In this document: piece after piece, positions 32,555-40,606 of the stretch
Layout: the number at the start of each line of letters is the position of its first letter
Numbering within the stretch: position 1 is the stretch's first letter
From: Polynucleobacter sp. HIN11
GTDB lineage: Bacteria > Pseudomonadota > Gammaproteobacteria > Burkholderiales > Burkholderiaceae
Length of the DNA: 64,000 nt
Assembly: GCF_030297675.1 (NCBI RefSeq)
Contig: NZ_AP028142.1
Coordinates: 620,001 to 684,000, forward strand
Direction of reading: 5' to 3'
Translations under genes and position numbers: made by a program
The notes under the pieces: generated by a model
What the model saw: only the letters and a program-made list of their open reading frames with translations
Databases searched by the model: none
What the model was told of the DNA's origin: nothing

Positions 32555-32686
32555 ATTGGGCGCGTTGTATCGGTGGTATGCGCTTCCAAAGATAGATGAC
32601 CCAGATACCGCAGAGTAGGATTGACCAACCTTTGTCATCGATTCGATATAAAGTGAACTGACACCCATTTGACTTATTTCACAAGA

Positions 32687-33637
32687 TTAGAGTAAGCGGG
32701 TTACTAGTTTTCCTATAGAAGATCGTTCATGTTTGGGTTGGATAAGCTTTTGTAATTTCTTAACTTGATCTTGAAGCTTTTTGTAGAACAATTGATCGGT
32801 TTCCGCGCGGTACAGAAGTCTGGCCAAGGCTTTTTCATCGCCAACCGGAAAAAATCCCAAATAATCTTTTCCTAGCAGACCACAATTGCCTGGTATTTTT
32901 GAGGCAAGCATCGGAACACCTGCCGCAATCGCCTCGGAAACCACATGAGCACCACCCTCCATGCGACTGGAGATAACCATGATATGACTCTGCGCCAGAG
33001 TCCTTAGTGTTATCCGATGGCTTACCATACTATGCCAGATATAGCGACCATATTGTTTGGTGGCTTGCAGTGCGGTTTTTTCCATTTCCCTACTCATGGC
33101 CATCCCCAAGTGTTGAATGGTGATTTGACTATTGCTATGTAAGTGGGGCAGTGCGCGCACGATACAAAAGGGATCTTTCTCGGGGCGAAGATGCCCAATC
33201 ACACTCACGCTGAATTGACCTGTGGGTTTCTGCTGTTTAGGTACCTGAGGTACCGACTGATGAATAACCGTAGCCTTATGACGCCATTTTGCGGGAACGA
33301 TTCGCAACGCCTCTGTTTGTAAAACCACCAATACATCAGCCAATGCCATCGATTCATGAACTTCAGGGTGGTTGGCCATATCTCGGTACAGGTCTGTACC
33401 GGTAAGAATGATAATTAAAGGACGATTTGGGTGAGCTATCTTAAATGCATCAATTGACGCATAACTTCGGTAAGCGTGAAGGGCAATCAAGAGGTCGGCA
33501 TCTTTACCGGACCAGGATTCAGTGATGGGTGCTCGATAGCCAAGTTGTCTTAAAAACCCTTGCCATCGTTTGGCGGTTAGACGATTTCCATGAAGGCTCC
33601 CAGGGGGAGCCGGGGTAACAATTTCGATGCGGCGCAT
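32687..33637 (-). CDS. senB: SenB-like selenosugar synthase (glycosyltransferase TIGR04348 type)
   Basis: A GT-B fold protein of 316 residues that I recognise as the TIGR04348 group, characterised as SenB, which makes a selenosugar from selenophosphate and a UDP-sugar in selenoneine synthesis. Visible parts are TPAPPGSLHGNRLTAKRW at the N-terminus, IALHAYRS, LTGTDLYRD near 80-88, SVIGHLRPEKDP near 145 and the late MEGGAHVVSEAI. The identification rests on memory of the family. The ATG lies 2 bases after the MFS stop. SelD is at 22028; SenA is not in the window. Confidence 0.75.
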   Translation of the reverse strand: MRRIEIVTPAPPGSLHGNRLTAKRWQGFLRQLGYRAPITESWSGKDADLLIALHAYRSYASIDAFKIAHPNRPLIIILTGTDLYRDMANHPEVHESMALADVLVVLQTEALRIVPAKWRHKATVIHQSVPQVPKQQKPTGQFSVSVIGHLRPEKDPFCIVRALPHLHSNSQITIQHLGMAMSREMEKTALQATKQYGRYIWHSMVSHRITLRTLAQSHIMVISSRMEGGAHVVSEAIAAGVPMLASKIPGNCGLLGKDYLGFFPVGDEKALARLLYRAETDQLFYKKLQDQVKKLQKLIQPKHERSSIGKLVTRLL

Positions 33638-33639
33638 AT

Positions 33640-34833
33640 TCAAGAGCTATTCTTTGAAATGCGATTCAGAAAAATAAGCCCCAATACAGGGCCCGGTAGC
33701 AATAGCCACGTAATATAGTGATCGATGATGGGTAAAGCAAGAGTGCTGATTTGAATGGAGATCATCGTAATGGTGAAGCCAATTGCATTTTGAATTGTCA
33801 GTGCTGTACCGACAATTTCGGGTGGGCAAGCTTGGGCCGATAGGGCCGAGAACTGTGGTGAGTCAGCTACGACACTCATGCCCCAAATAAGCCAAAACAG
33901 AATTTGTGCCCATAGCGGTAATCCAGTAACCCATGGATACAGTAGACAGCAAAGACCGGACAGCGCTAGTGCGGTTGAGGCAACCTTTATGCCGCCCATC
34001 GATTTGCTAAGTTGCCCTCCAAGAAAGCAGCCAAGTGCTCCAACCCCGATTACCGAAAATGCCAGCCCGGATAAATCCAAAGAATTTTGAATGGGATACG
34101 TACTAGCAATTAGAAATGGGACTAGTGCCCAGAACGCATAGAGTTCCCACATATGACCAAAATAACCAAAGGCGGAGCGACGATATTCGGGGATTGCAAA
34201 GAGCCGACGAAAGCCACTTAGCTTCACCCGTGAAGCGGCGCCTAATTTGAGGTGTGGGCCGTCGCCAAGCCAAAAAATAATTCCCATCGCAATGACGGCC
34301 AGGAAGGAGGAAAATAAAATAACCTCTTGCCAAGGCCAATCCACACCCAAGTACCGTGTGGCATGCGGGATGGCTGTTCCTAGTGTTAGCATGCCAACTA
34401 GCTGAGCAATGCGCGATGATGCCTTTTGGGGATCCCAGGTCATGATCAGTTTCATGCCGATGGGATAGATGCCGGCTAGACAAATTCCAACCAAGAAACG
34501 CAGTACAGAGCCCATCCAGATACCATCAGCCCATACGGCAAATGCGGTGTTGAACAGTGCCCCAAGTAGGGCGCATCCAGCAAAAAGATGACTCGGCCTA
34601 AACCGATCCGCGAAGCCACTTAGGGCGAATACTAGGGTGCCAGCTACAAATCCAAATTGCACGGCATTGGTTAGTATGCCGATGCCTGCAAGATTCATAT
34701 TCCATGAATCAATCAAATTATCAGCCACTCCATTGATGGAGAACCACAAAGAAGTCCCCATTAACTCGGCAATCACAATTAATAGTGAGGCTAAATTGGG
34801 GTTAATCGATCGAGCAGGTTTTGAAATATTCAA
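33640..34833 (-). CDS. MFS transporter coupled to senB
   Basis: A 397-residue major facilitator with about twelve transmembrane segments, an A-like loop GFADRFRPSH near 74-83, and a FLVGICLAGIYPIGMKL segment typical of drug/sugar-type members. Its stop lies 2 bases before the senB start, so both genes are one transcription unit. It may export or import the product or precursor of SenB. The substrate is not known. Confidence 0.82.
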   Translation of the reverse strand: MNISKPARSINPNLASLLIVIAELMGTSLWFSINGVADNLIDSWNMNLAGIGILTNAVQFGFVAGTLVFALSGFADRFRPSHLFAGCALLGALFNTAFAVWADGIWMGSVLRFLVGICLAGIYPIGMKLIMTWDPQKASSRIAQLVGMLTLGTAIPHATRYLGVDWPWQEVILFSSFLAVIAMGIIFWLGDGPHLKLGAASRVKLSGFRRLFAIPEYRRSAFGYFGHMWELYAFWALVPFLIASTYPIQNSLDLSGLAFSVIGVGALGCFLGGQLSKSMGGIKVASTALALSGLCCLLYPWVTGLPLWAQILFWLIWGMSVVADSPQFSALSAQACPPEIVGTALTIQNAIGFTITMISIQISTLALPIIDHYITWLLLPGPVLGLIFLNRISKNSS

Positions 34834-34918
34834 TTGGGTTAAAAAATTAGGGGTAGCTAAAGCGACCCCTCTTATGTTACTTGGAAAATCCTAATACAAA
34901 ATATCCAGTTCATACAAA

Positions 34919-35224
34919 TCACACTAGACTAGCATCGGCATAAAGCGGGGCTTTGCGCGTTTGCATTGTATGAATACAGAATAAATTAAGCGATTGTGAA
35001 CCTGAATCACTATCTTTTTGTGCATGATCCAGTTGATACTGCTCCTCTAGGGTATCGAGCATTTCCTCAATCTGGACTTTTAAGCTTTCAGGCAATTCCG
35101 GACATCGATTGAGAGCGCGTAAGGAAATAACGGTTTGCTCGGCAAGCACTGAACAATGTGTTCTAGAAAGTTCCATGATTTTTGCAAGTGCGCCCATGAG
35201 TAAAACAGTATGCTGGGTATTCAT
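34919..35224 (-). CDS. Fur-linked hypothetical protein
   Basis: A 101-residue, mostly helical protein starting MNTQHTVLLMGALAKIMEL. The N-terminal 60 residues look like a helical bundle; the C-terminus is less ordered and includes Cys and His. An AGGA site sits 7 bases before the chosen ATG; an ATG one codon earlier is equally possible. Its divergent promoter region shares the Fur box of hemP, so it is probably iron-regulated. No family is recognised. Confidence 0.55.
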   Translation of the reverse strand: MNTQHTVLLMGALAKIMELSRTHCSVLAEQTVISLRALNRCPELPESLKVQIEEMLDTLEEQYQLDHAQKDSDSGSQSLNLFCIHTMQTRKAPLYADASLV

Positions 35225-35237
35225 CATCTTATCCTTA

Positions 35238-35266
35238 TTGATAATCATTCTCATTTATAGTATCAT
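35238..35266 (+). promoter_or_regulatory. Fur-box promoter of hemP-tonB
   Basis: TTGATA (35238-35243) and TATCAT (35261-35266) are spaced by 17 bases. TGATAATCATTCTCA at 35239-35253 matches the 7-1-7 Fur consensus in 14 of 15 positions and covers the -35 element and the first part of the spacer. It faces the haem-uptake genes, and the minus-strand gene at 34919 starts just to its left. Confidence 0.75.
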
Positions 35267-35292
35267 ACGAATAGACAGAAAGGGGTACAAGA

Positions 35293-35352
35293 GTGATTGA
35301 AAAAATAGTATTCAGCCAAAAGATCGGACAATTTTGGCCATGGGCCTGCTGA
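35293..35352 (+). CDS. Possible 19-residue leader peptide upstream of hemP
   Basis: A GTG with an excellent AGGGG ribosome binding site 7 bases upstream opens a frame of 19 residues (IEKIVFSQKIGQFWPWAC after the start). It lies in the transcript leader between the Fur-box promoter and hemP. Whether it is translated is unknown. Confidence 0.3.
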   Translation: MIEKIVFSQKIGQFWPWAC

Positions 35353-35374
35353 CGATTGCCGAAAGCATTCTTTT

Positions 35375-35581
35375 ATGGATTGCAATCTAGGCAAAATCGA
35401 TCTTGATATGACTCAAAAAGAAGAAACATTAAAACCATCGGCACCGATATCAAGCAATGATATGTGGGTATACCGCAGCGAAGAGCTATTTGGTTCGAAA
35501 AGCGCGATTCAGATTAACCATCATGGTGTGATTTATACCTTACGAATTACCCAATTAGGTAAATTGATCTTAACCAAGTGA
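35375..35581 (+). CDS. hemP: Hemin uptake protein HemP
   Basis: This short protein belongs to the HemP/HmuP family, found at the head of haem-uptake loci and, in some bacteria, a co-activator of the haem receptor gene together with Fur. The hallmark C-terminus is present: ELFG, then IQINHHGVIYTLRITQ and KLILTK. It is 68 residues from the first ATG, or 57 from the ATG at 35408; neither start has a good ribosome binding site. The stop overlaps the tonB start region with 1 base between. Confidence 0.85.
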   Translation: MDCNLGKIDLDMTQKEETLKPSAPISSNDMWVYRSEELFGSKSAIQINHHGVIYTLRITQLGKLILTK

Positions 35582-35582
35582 T

Positions 35583-36170
35583 ATGAATTCAGGGAAGTTG
35601 CTGCGTTCGCCTTCATTCAAAATTACTCTATCGGTATGCATGGGACATGCCATGCTAATTGGATGGATGATGACTGCCATAACTAATCATCGGCCTGAGT
35701 CGCCTGCTATCCTCTATGGCCAATTGATTGAGCGCGAGTCGAATGCGATTCAAAGAACAGTAACTTCGCCAATTCATGCAAAGCAAGATCCAATTAATCA
35801 ACCGAATACACCAACTATTGAGAGTAGCGAGGGGCTCACAACCGATCAACAGCCAGACAGCAGAAGTTCGAATGTGTCATCTGCACCCATATCCTTGCCA
35901 TCCGCTGCTGACCCTAGGTTCAATAACCCAAAGCCGCCGTATCCGATCGCTAGTCGAGAAAACGGGGAGGAGGGTAGAGTATGGCTTTCATTATGCGTAT
36001 CTGAGCATGGCGCTATTAGCCGCTTGCAATTAGCTCAATCGTCTGGTCATCCAGCGCTTGATCGTTCGGCCTTGAATACGGTGACGCACTGGAAATTTCA
36101 TCCGGCGCGCCAAAATGGTTCTGCTATCCCGTACTGCTATCGATTGCCTATCGTCTTTGTATTGGCTTGA
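35583..36170 (+). CDS. tonB: TonB-like energy transducer
   Basis: The 195-residue protein has an N-terminal membrane anchor (about 14-32), a Pro/Ser-rich periplasmic linker, and a C-terminal TonB domain: KPPYPIASRENGEEGRV near 118, then AISRLQLAQSSGHPALDRSAL and WKFHPARQNG. It transmits proton-motive force to the haem receptor. ExbB and ExbD are not encoded beside it. The usual Pro-Lys/Pro-Glu repeats are weak. Confidence 0.88.
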   Translation: MNSGKLLRSPSFKITLSVCMGHAMLIGWMMTAITNHRPESPAILYGQLIERESNAIQRTVTSPIHAKQDPINQPNTPTIESSEGLTTDQQPDSRSSNVSSAPISLPSAADPRFNNPKPPYPIASRENGEEGRVWLSLCVSEHGAISRLQLAQSSGHPALDRSALNTVTHWKFHPARQNGSAIPYCYRLPIVFVLA

Positions 36171-36200
36171 TTTCCATGCAGGTAATATTGTCAATATCAC

Positions 36201-36229
36201 TTGACAATGAGAATCATTCTCATTAAAGT
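36201..36229 (+). promoter_or_regulatory. Fur-box promoter of hmuRSTUV
   Basis: A perfect -35 TTGACA (36201-36206) is followed after 17 bases by TAAAGT (36224-36229). AATGAGAAT-C-ATTCTCATT at 36206-36224 is a flawless 9-1-9 inverted repeat and a near-ideal Fur box filling the whole spacer. A smaller palindrome, ATATTG-T-CAATAT, sits just upstream at 36185-36197. Confidence 0.85.
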
Positions 36230-36311
36230 AGAGATTCGTTTAAACCAAAAAACGATTACGTAAACGTCACAGCCCGCCGTCGCTAGCTAGTGTCACCAAA
36301 TTCTAGCGAGC

Positions 36312-38615
36312 ATGAATCTAAGAAAACACGGATTTGCGGCTATTACAGCCATCACCATGGCGAATATTGCCATAAGTGCCCATAGTCAGACAGTGACCAC
36401 CGAAGATGGAAGACCTATTGAACAATCCCGTGGTGAGCGGGGCGAGGTGGATGTCATTCTGAAAGAGATTATCGTGACATCGACTCGATCCCCTCGTAAG
36501 GTGGATAACGTACCCAATGTTGTCACCGTAACAACGTCTGAAGAGATCCAAGAAAAGGGCGACCGGAATATTAAAGACCTATTTAATAACTCGGTCGATG
36601 TCACGGTTCCCCAGCAAACACAACGTTTCAGTTTGGCTGTGGGATCCCAGGGCCGGGCAGGAAATGAAAGTATCAATATCCGTGGTCTGCAGGGCAATAA
36701 TGTTTTACTACTTGTAGATGGTATTCGGGTACCAAATGCGTTCTCGTTTGGGGCACTATCGGTCGGGCGAGGAAACTTTCTGGATGTTGATGGGTTTCGT
36801 CGAGTCGAGGTAGTGCGCGGCCCATCGTCAACTCAGTATGGCAGCGATGGCCTCGCTGGGATCGTGAATTTTCAGACCTTTAATCCAAGTGATCTCATTA
36901 AAAAGGGTGAGACTCATGGCGGATTGGCTCGTACCGGCTACTCGAGCATCGATACATCTTCGAATACGACCTTTGGCTATGCTGGTATTCAGGACCATTT
37001 GCAAGGGATGGTGCTTGGAAACTTTCAAGCCGGCCGCCAATATCAAAATCAAGGATTCAATGACTCAACCGGCATCACCAGAACAGCGCCCAATTCAGCA
37101 GATTACAGCAATTGGTATGTTCTGACTAAGGGATTTGCCCAAATCGATCGCAACCAAAAACTGGGCATTACCTATGAGTCTCAAAACGTCACGCAAAACG
37201 TCAATAACTTATCGGATTTGGGGACTGGCGGAGGCTGGATTTCCTTTGGAGGGCCTGGCGGATTTACCTATAACAATGTCGTGACATCCACCACGCAAGA
37301 TAAAACAACTCGTAATCGTGTCTCGGGTGAGTACGACTTTAAGGACAGTGGGGCGCTGTATGTTCAAAAAGCCAATGTCATGGTGTATTACCAAGATGCA
37401 GATGTCACTCAAAATGCCTACCAGCAGCAAGTTGGCAATTCACGTCTCTCATCATGGCGCAGCCGCAACAACACCTATAGCCAAGACACCTACGGCATCA
37501 ATACGACCCTAGAAAGTAATACTACCAGTATCGTCAATCAGCGACTGACCTATGGATTTGATTGGAGTTCTTCACGCATCTCGAGTCAACTCAATGCGGC
37601 GGGTAATGGAAGCTCAATTACACCCGCACCCAAATCAACTTACAACTTAGGCGGCGCGTTTTTGCAAAGTGAAATGGAGTTCAATCAAGTGAGTGTGATT
37701 CCAGCACTTCGCTATGATAGTTACTCGATTACACCAGTCACTGGTTCATTGCCATCGAACTCCGGATCAGCAGTATCCCCTCGAATCGGAGCAATTTGGA
37801 ATATAGCTCGCGAGTTTCGTCCGTTTGCAAACTGGGGAACTGGATTTACTGCACCCACACCGGATCAAACGCTATCTTATTTTGCGGGTAGCGGATATAC
37901 CAACATCCCAAATCCCAATCTAAAACCGCAAACTGGCAATGGCTTTGAGGTCGGTGCTCGCGGTCAGCTTCATCAGTTTCGTTATCAGGCATCGGGGTAC
38001 GCAAACTATTACAAAGACTTTATCTCTCAGGTTAATTACTTAGGTTCGTATAACGGTAGTGCACCTCAGACCTTGTATCAATTTCAGAACTTATCTAACG
38101 TCAATATTTGGGGATGGGATGTTCGAACGGATTGGGCGCTTGCTGAGGGTTGGCAGGCGAATGCAGCAATGGCCTATAGCTATGGTGAGCAAACCCAAAA
38201 TGGGATTTCAGCACCGCTAAATACGATTCAACCTTTGCGCGCCATTGTAGGATTACGGTATGACGCTAGTAGCTGGGGAGCATTTGCCAATGTTATTTGG
38301 AATCAGGGAAAATCCGCCGATCGTGTGAACTTTAATGATGCTACCGGTGGTACGGCAAATCAATTCTTGTCGCCCGCATCCACCGTTCTTAATCTGACGG
38401 GCTACTGGAAGCCCCTTAAAAAACTCACGATCAATGCCAATCTCAATAATGTGTTTAACACCACCTATTGGAACTGGTCGGATGTCCAGGGTTCTGTTTT
38501 AACTCAAAACCGAGCGGCGGCTGGCGGATTTTCAGGGTACAACGCCCAAGCTGCTCAGCAATCAGCCACAGCAGCGCCGCGGAACTGGCAAATCTCAGCT
38601 CGTTATGACTTTTAA
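36312..38615 (+). CDS. hmuR: TonB-dependent haem/haemoglobin receptor
   Basis: The 767-residue outer-membrane receptor has a signal peptide (about 1-26), a TonB box-like EIIVTSTRS near 55-63, a plug domain with IRGLQGNNVLLLVDGIR and RVEVVRGPSSTQYGSDGLAG, and a 22-strand barrel ending RYDF. The NPNLKPQ motif and the preceding GTGFTAPTPDQ correspond to the NPxL and FRAP boxes of haem receptors. It imports haem into the periplasm. It has its own Fur promoter. Confidence 0.92.
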   Translation: MNLRKHGFAAITAITMANIAISAHSQTVTTEDGRPIEQSRGERGEVDVILKEIIVTSTRSPRKVDNVPNVVTVTTSEEIQEKGDRNIKDLFNNSVDVTVPQQTQRFSLAVGSQGRAGNESINIRGLQGNNVLLLVDGIRVPNAFSFGALSVGRGNFLDVDGFRRVEVVRGPSSTQYGSDGLAGIVNFQTFNPSDLIKKGETHGGLARTGYSSIDTSSNTTFGYAGIQDHLQGMVLGNFQAGRQYQNQGFNDSTGITRTAPNSADYSNWYVLTKGFAQIDRNQKLGITYESQNVTQNVNNLSDLGTGGGWISFGGPGGFTYNNVVTSTTQDKTTRNRVSGEYDFKDSGALYVQKANVMVYYQDADVTQNAYQQQVGNSRLSSWRSRNNTYSQDTYGINTTLESNTTSIVNQRLTYGFDWSSSRISSQLNAAGNGSSITPAPKSTYNLGGAFLQSEMEFNQVSVIPALRYDSYSITPVTGSLPSNSGSAVSPRIGAIWNIAREFRPFANWGTGFTAPTPDQTLSYFAGSGYTNIPNPNLKPQTGNGFEVGARGQLHQFRYQASGYANYYKDFISQVNYLGSYNGSAPQTLYQFQNLSNVNIWGWDVRTDWALAEGWQANAAMAYSYGEQTQNGISAPLNTIQPLRAIVGLRYDASSWGAFANVIWNQGKSADRVNFNDATGGTANQFLSPASTVLNLTGYWKPLKKLTINANLNNVFNTTYWNWSDVQGSVLTQNRAAAGGFSGYNAQAAQQSATAAPRNWQISARYDF

Positions 38616-38624
38616 GGAGGCCTT

Positions 38625-39707
38625 ATGAAACCGACAATTCATCGTATTCGTCAATCGTTTATCACCTTGCGTAAAGAGAGGCGCTTACGGCATCGAGAAA
38701 TTGCTGCGATGCTTACTATTTCTGAGGGAGAGTTGATTGCCGCTCACGTTGGACTTGGTGCTACGGTAGCTAAAGGCTTAAGAGCAATTCGTCTGGATGC
38801 CAATTGGCCTGCGCTGATAGCCTCGATTGAGTCGATTGGGGAGATCATGGCTCTCACCCGTAACGAAGCCTGCGTCCATGAAAAAACTGGTAAATACCAT
38901 CAGGTGAGTCAAGAGGGGTCGGTAGGTCTGGTCGTGGGTGAGATTGACTTGCGGATCTTTTATCAACATTGGTTTGCTGGATTTGCAGTTACTGAAAGTA
39001 GTTCTCATGGAGAGCAGCGTAGCTTGCAATTCTTTGATGCCCAGGGACAGGCGATTCATAAGGTGCATCTGAAGCCACAGAGCGATGTATCGGCTTTTGA
39101 TGGAATCGTTTCATTATTTGCAGTCGCCCAACAAGAGCCTGGTCTTGAGGTATCAAAGCTCAAGGTAAAGCCAACCCCCATCCCCGATGCAGAGATCGAT
39201 CGTCCCGGATTTTGGCAGGCATGGAGAGATCTTAAGGATACCCATGATTTTTATCCGCTCTTAAGAAAATACACACTCACACGTACTCAGGCACTTCGTT
39301 TAGCAGAGCCTGAGTTTGTTCGGGAGCTTTCTAAGGACTGCCTGCGATCGATGTTACAGCTCGCAGCTCAGACCCAAACCCCCATCATGGTTTTTGTCGG
39401 CAATCCCGGAATGATTCAGATACATTCGGGACCCATTGATCAGATTATTGAACAAGGGTCTTGGATCAATGTGATGGATCCCCGTTTTAACTTGCATGTT
39501 CGTCAGGATCTGATTGAGCATGCCTGGATTGTTCGAAAACCAACTGTTGACGGCACTGTTACTTCTATTGAGTTTTTTGATCAGAGCGGCGAGGCCATTG
39601 CAATGTTTTTCGGAGAGCGTAAGCCTGGTAAAGCTGAACTTACATCCTGGCGAGATCTGGTAACCGAGATTGAGGGTGAATATAGATTGGTGGAGGTTTG
39701 TCAATGA
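38625..39707 (+). CDS. hmuS: HmuS/HemS-type haem-handling protein
   Basis: A 360-residue cytoplasmic protein with the duplicated HemS fold. HemS/HmuS members take haem from the ABC importer and some break it down to release iron. The opening RKERRLRHREIAAML and the paired repeats (WLA/GAxVAKGLRAIRL type, and WRDLKDTHDF) fit the family. AGGAGG precedes the ATG, 9 bases after hmuR. It overlaps hmuT by 4 bases. Confidence 0.88.
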   Translation: MKPTIHRIRQSFITLRKERRLRHREIAAMLTISEGELIAAHVGLGATVAKGLRAIRLDANWPALIASIESIGEIMALTRNEACVHEKTGKYHQVSQEGSVGLVVGEIDLRIFYQHWFAGFAVTESSSHGEQRSLQFFDAQGQAIHKVHLKPQSDVSAFDGIVSLFAVAQQEPGLEVSKLKVKPTPIPDAEIDRPGFWQAWRDLKDTHDFYPLLRKYTLTRTQALRLAEPEFVRELSKDCLRSMLQLAAQTQTPIMVFVGNPGMIQIHSGPIDQIIEQGSWINVMDPRFNLHVRQDLIEHAWIVRKPTVDGTVTSIEFFDQSGEAIAMFFGERKPGKAELTSWRDLVTEIEGEYRLVEVCQ

Positions 39708-40606
39708 GTGATCTTAGTCATACTGGACGTCGTCGTGTACTGTGCGCAATGGCAGCCATCCCCATGGTATGGCTTGGGAAGCGAGCTTTGGCAGAGCGAG
39801 CTCAAGCAACCCCAAGTCGTCAACGTCTGATTTGTATTGGATCAGCAGTTACAGAAATTGTGTATGCATTAAATGCTAGTAATTTGATTGTGGGAGTTGA
39901 TACGACCTCGATTTATCCGGATGCCGCACGCACGTTACCTAGTGTTGGCTATTCAAGAACCTTATCGGCAGAGGGTGTTTTATCGTTATCCCCAACCCAA
40001 ATCTTATGCACCGAGGATGCTGGACCTGCAGTGGTACTCCGACAGATTCAAGATGCCGGGATTCAGATACGGCGCTTGCCTGCCCATCACACATTTACCG
40101 GAATCTGCGATCGGGTGATTGCGATTGGTCAAGTGATTCATCAACAAACTCGAGCCGATCAATTGAAGCTACAGTTGCAGCAGGGGTGGGCTCGTATCGA
40201 AGATGAGATGAAATCTCAACCCTTTCCAAGCGCAGCCCCTCGTGTGCTCTACATTCATTCAATGAACCCATCCCAAGTAATGGTCTCTGGCCAAGAAACC
40301 AATGCCAATGCCATGATTCGTTACGCTGGTCTACGAAATGCGCTCGATGGTTTTAAAGGGTACAAACCGCTAACTCCAGAAGCCGTGATTGTGGCTAATC
40401 CTGATTTGATCCTGGTCACAGATCAAGGACTGCAAGCGATTGGCGGGCGAGCTCAGCTTGCGCGCCTACCCGGTATGGAAAGAACGAAAGCGATTCTTAG
40501 TCAGAAGATTATTTCAATGGATGCTGTTTATTTACTAGGGTTTGGTCCACGAATGCCTGAGGCAGTCTTAGCGCTGCATCGTCATGCACGCACCTTATTA
40601 GGATGA
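39704..40606 (+). CDS. hmuT: Haem ABC transporter substrate-binding protein
   Basis: This 300-residue periplasmic binding protein of the cluster A-II (BtuF/HmuT) class has a twin-arginine-like start (GRRRVLCAMAAIP) and the family core LICIGSAVTEIVYALNASNLIVGVD. It passes haem to HmuUV. The ATG overlapping the hmuS stop is the likely start; a TTG two codons upstream is less likely. The gene overlaps hmuU by 4 bases. Confidence 0.9.
   Translation: MSDLSHTGRRRVLCAMAAIPMVWLGKRALAERAQATPSRQRLICIGSAVTEIVYALNASNLIVGVDTTSIYPDAARTLPSVGYSRTLSAEGVLSLSPTQILCTEDAGPAVVLRQIQDAGIQIRRLPAHHTFTGICDRVIAIGQVIHQQTRADQLKLQLQQGWARIEDEMKSQPFPSAAPRVLYIHSMNPSQVMVSGQETNANAMIRYAGLRNALDGFKGYKPLTPEAVIVANPDLILVTDQGLQAIGGRAQLARLPGMERTKAILSQKIISMDAVYLLGFGPRMPEAVLALHRHARTLLG

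Noticed and set aside
35293..35410. Reading the TGA at 35350-35352 as selenocysteine, extending the leader peptide
   Set aside because: SelD is present, but the context (Cys followed by TGA) matches no selenoprotein family, the extension is short and basic, and no SECIS-like hairpin was recognised.
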